From: Eubacteriales Family XIII. Incertae Sedis bacterium | Lineage (GTDB): Bacteria; Bacillota_A; Clostridia; Peptostreptococcales; Anaerovoracaceae | Length of the DNA: 11,903 nt | NCBI GenBank assembly: GCA_031278145.1 | Contig: JAITLA010000130.1 | Location: 1 to 11,903 of the forward strand | Direction of reading: 5' to 3' | Shown: piece after piece, positions 11,790 through 11,903 of the stretch | Numbering within the stretch: position 1 is the first letter of the stretch | How the letters are laid out: each line of letters begins with the position of its first letter | The notes under the pieces: generated by a model | What the model was told of the DNA's origin: nothing | The model's input: only the letters and a program-made list of their open reading frames with translations | Databases searched by the model: none | Made by a program: the position numbers and the translations under genes

Positions 11790-11901
11790 ACATGGGGACG
11801 GTTCATTTGTGTAACACATACAATGTTGGAATTGCGCGATTTACCGGCACGGGCCACAGTGCCAAACCTGCCCAATACACAAAAGAACCGTCCCCGTGTG
11901 T
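11790..11901. repeat. Right copy of palindromic REP/MITE-like element
   Basis: The terminal arms 11790-11814 and 11877-11901 are inverted repeats matching at 23 of 25 positions (core GGGGACGGTTC). Positions 11812-11901 are identical to 1-90. The element has no reading frame of its own. It lies about 75 bp after the last operon gene, in a stretch (11715-11789) where I see no other feature, and its palindrome could also end transcription. An 11-bp stretch GTGTAACACAT at 11809-11819 resembles the recombinase arms at 1021-1182. Confidence 0.8.
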
Positions 11902-11903
11902 AT

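Noticed and set aside
1..11903. CRISPR array, rRNA gene or prophage structural genes
   Set aside because: No regularly spaced repeat series, ribosomal RNA sequence or phage protein motif is visible; the recombinase is the only integrase-like gene.

Overview
The window looks like a GC-rich member of the Bacillota, most likely an uncultured gut-type Clostridia lineage. The grounds are strong AGGAGG-type ribosome binding sites, TTGACA/TATAAT-type promoters, Gram-positive-style lipoprotein signal peptides, tightly overlapping operon genes and short palindromic GGGGACGGTTC repeats. This is inferred from sequence style; no species marker is present.

Layout. (1) Positions 1-90 and 11812-11901 are a perfect 90-bp direct repeat. 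It is part of a palindromic REP/MITE-like element whose inverted ends are visible at the right (11790-11901). (2) Positions 91-410 hold no gene, but contain two face-to-face promoter candidates over a 40-bp dyad. (3) Positions 411-986 (minus) encode a short tyrosine recombinase with the full catalytic set. Just upstream of it, 1021-1182 looks like an invertible switch: two inverted 26-bp sites share an identical 6-bp spacer and enclose about 110 bp that carries a terminator. (4) The switch faces a two-gene unit: a small WQG-motif protein (1244-1504) and a coiled-coil lipoprotein (1553-2014). (5) A GC-rich multi-hairpin block (1990-2103) is followed by an excellent promoter (2115-2143) and a roughly 230-nt leader.

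(6) From 2384 to 11714 lies what appears to be one operon of ten genes: two small membrane proteins, an FmdE-family protein with a C-terminal zinc ribbon, a complete peptide/nickel-type ABC importer (lipoprotein receptor, two permeases, and both ATPases fused in one chain), and then three soluble proteins. These three are a periplasmic-binding-protein-like protein without a signal peptide, a Cys-rich HypB/UreG-like GTPase, and an ABC ATPase with no permease of its own and an unusual Walker B/D-loop.

How the genes may work together (inference): the importer brings in a metal ion, metal chelate or cofactor precursor. The soluble binding protein, GTPase and orphan ATPase then handle or insert it, with FmdE as a cytoplasmic metal- or cofactor-binding partner. 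The set resembles a metallocofactor acquisition and maturation pathway, but no target enzyme is in the window and the substrate is unknown. The recombinase-lipoprotein module on the left is separate, probably a phase-variable surface locus.
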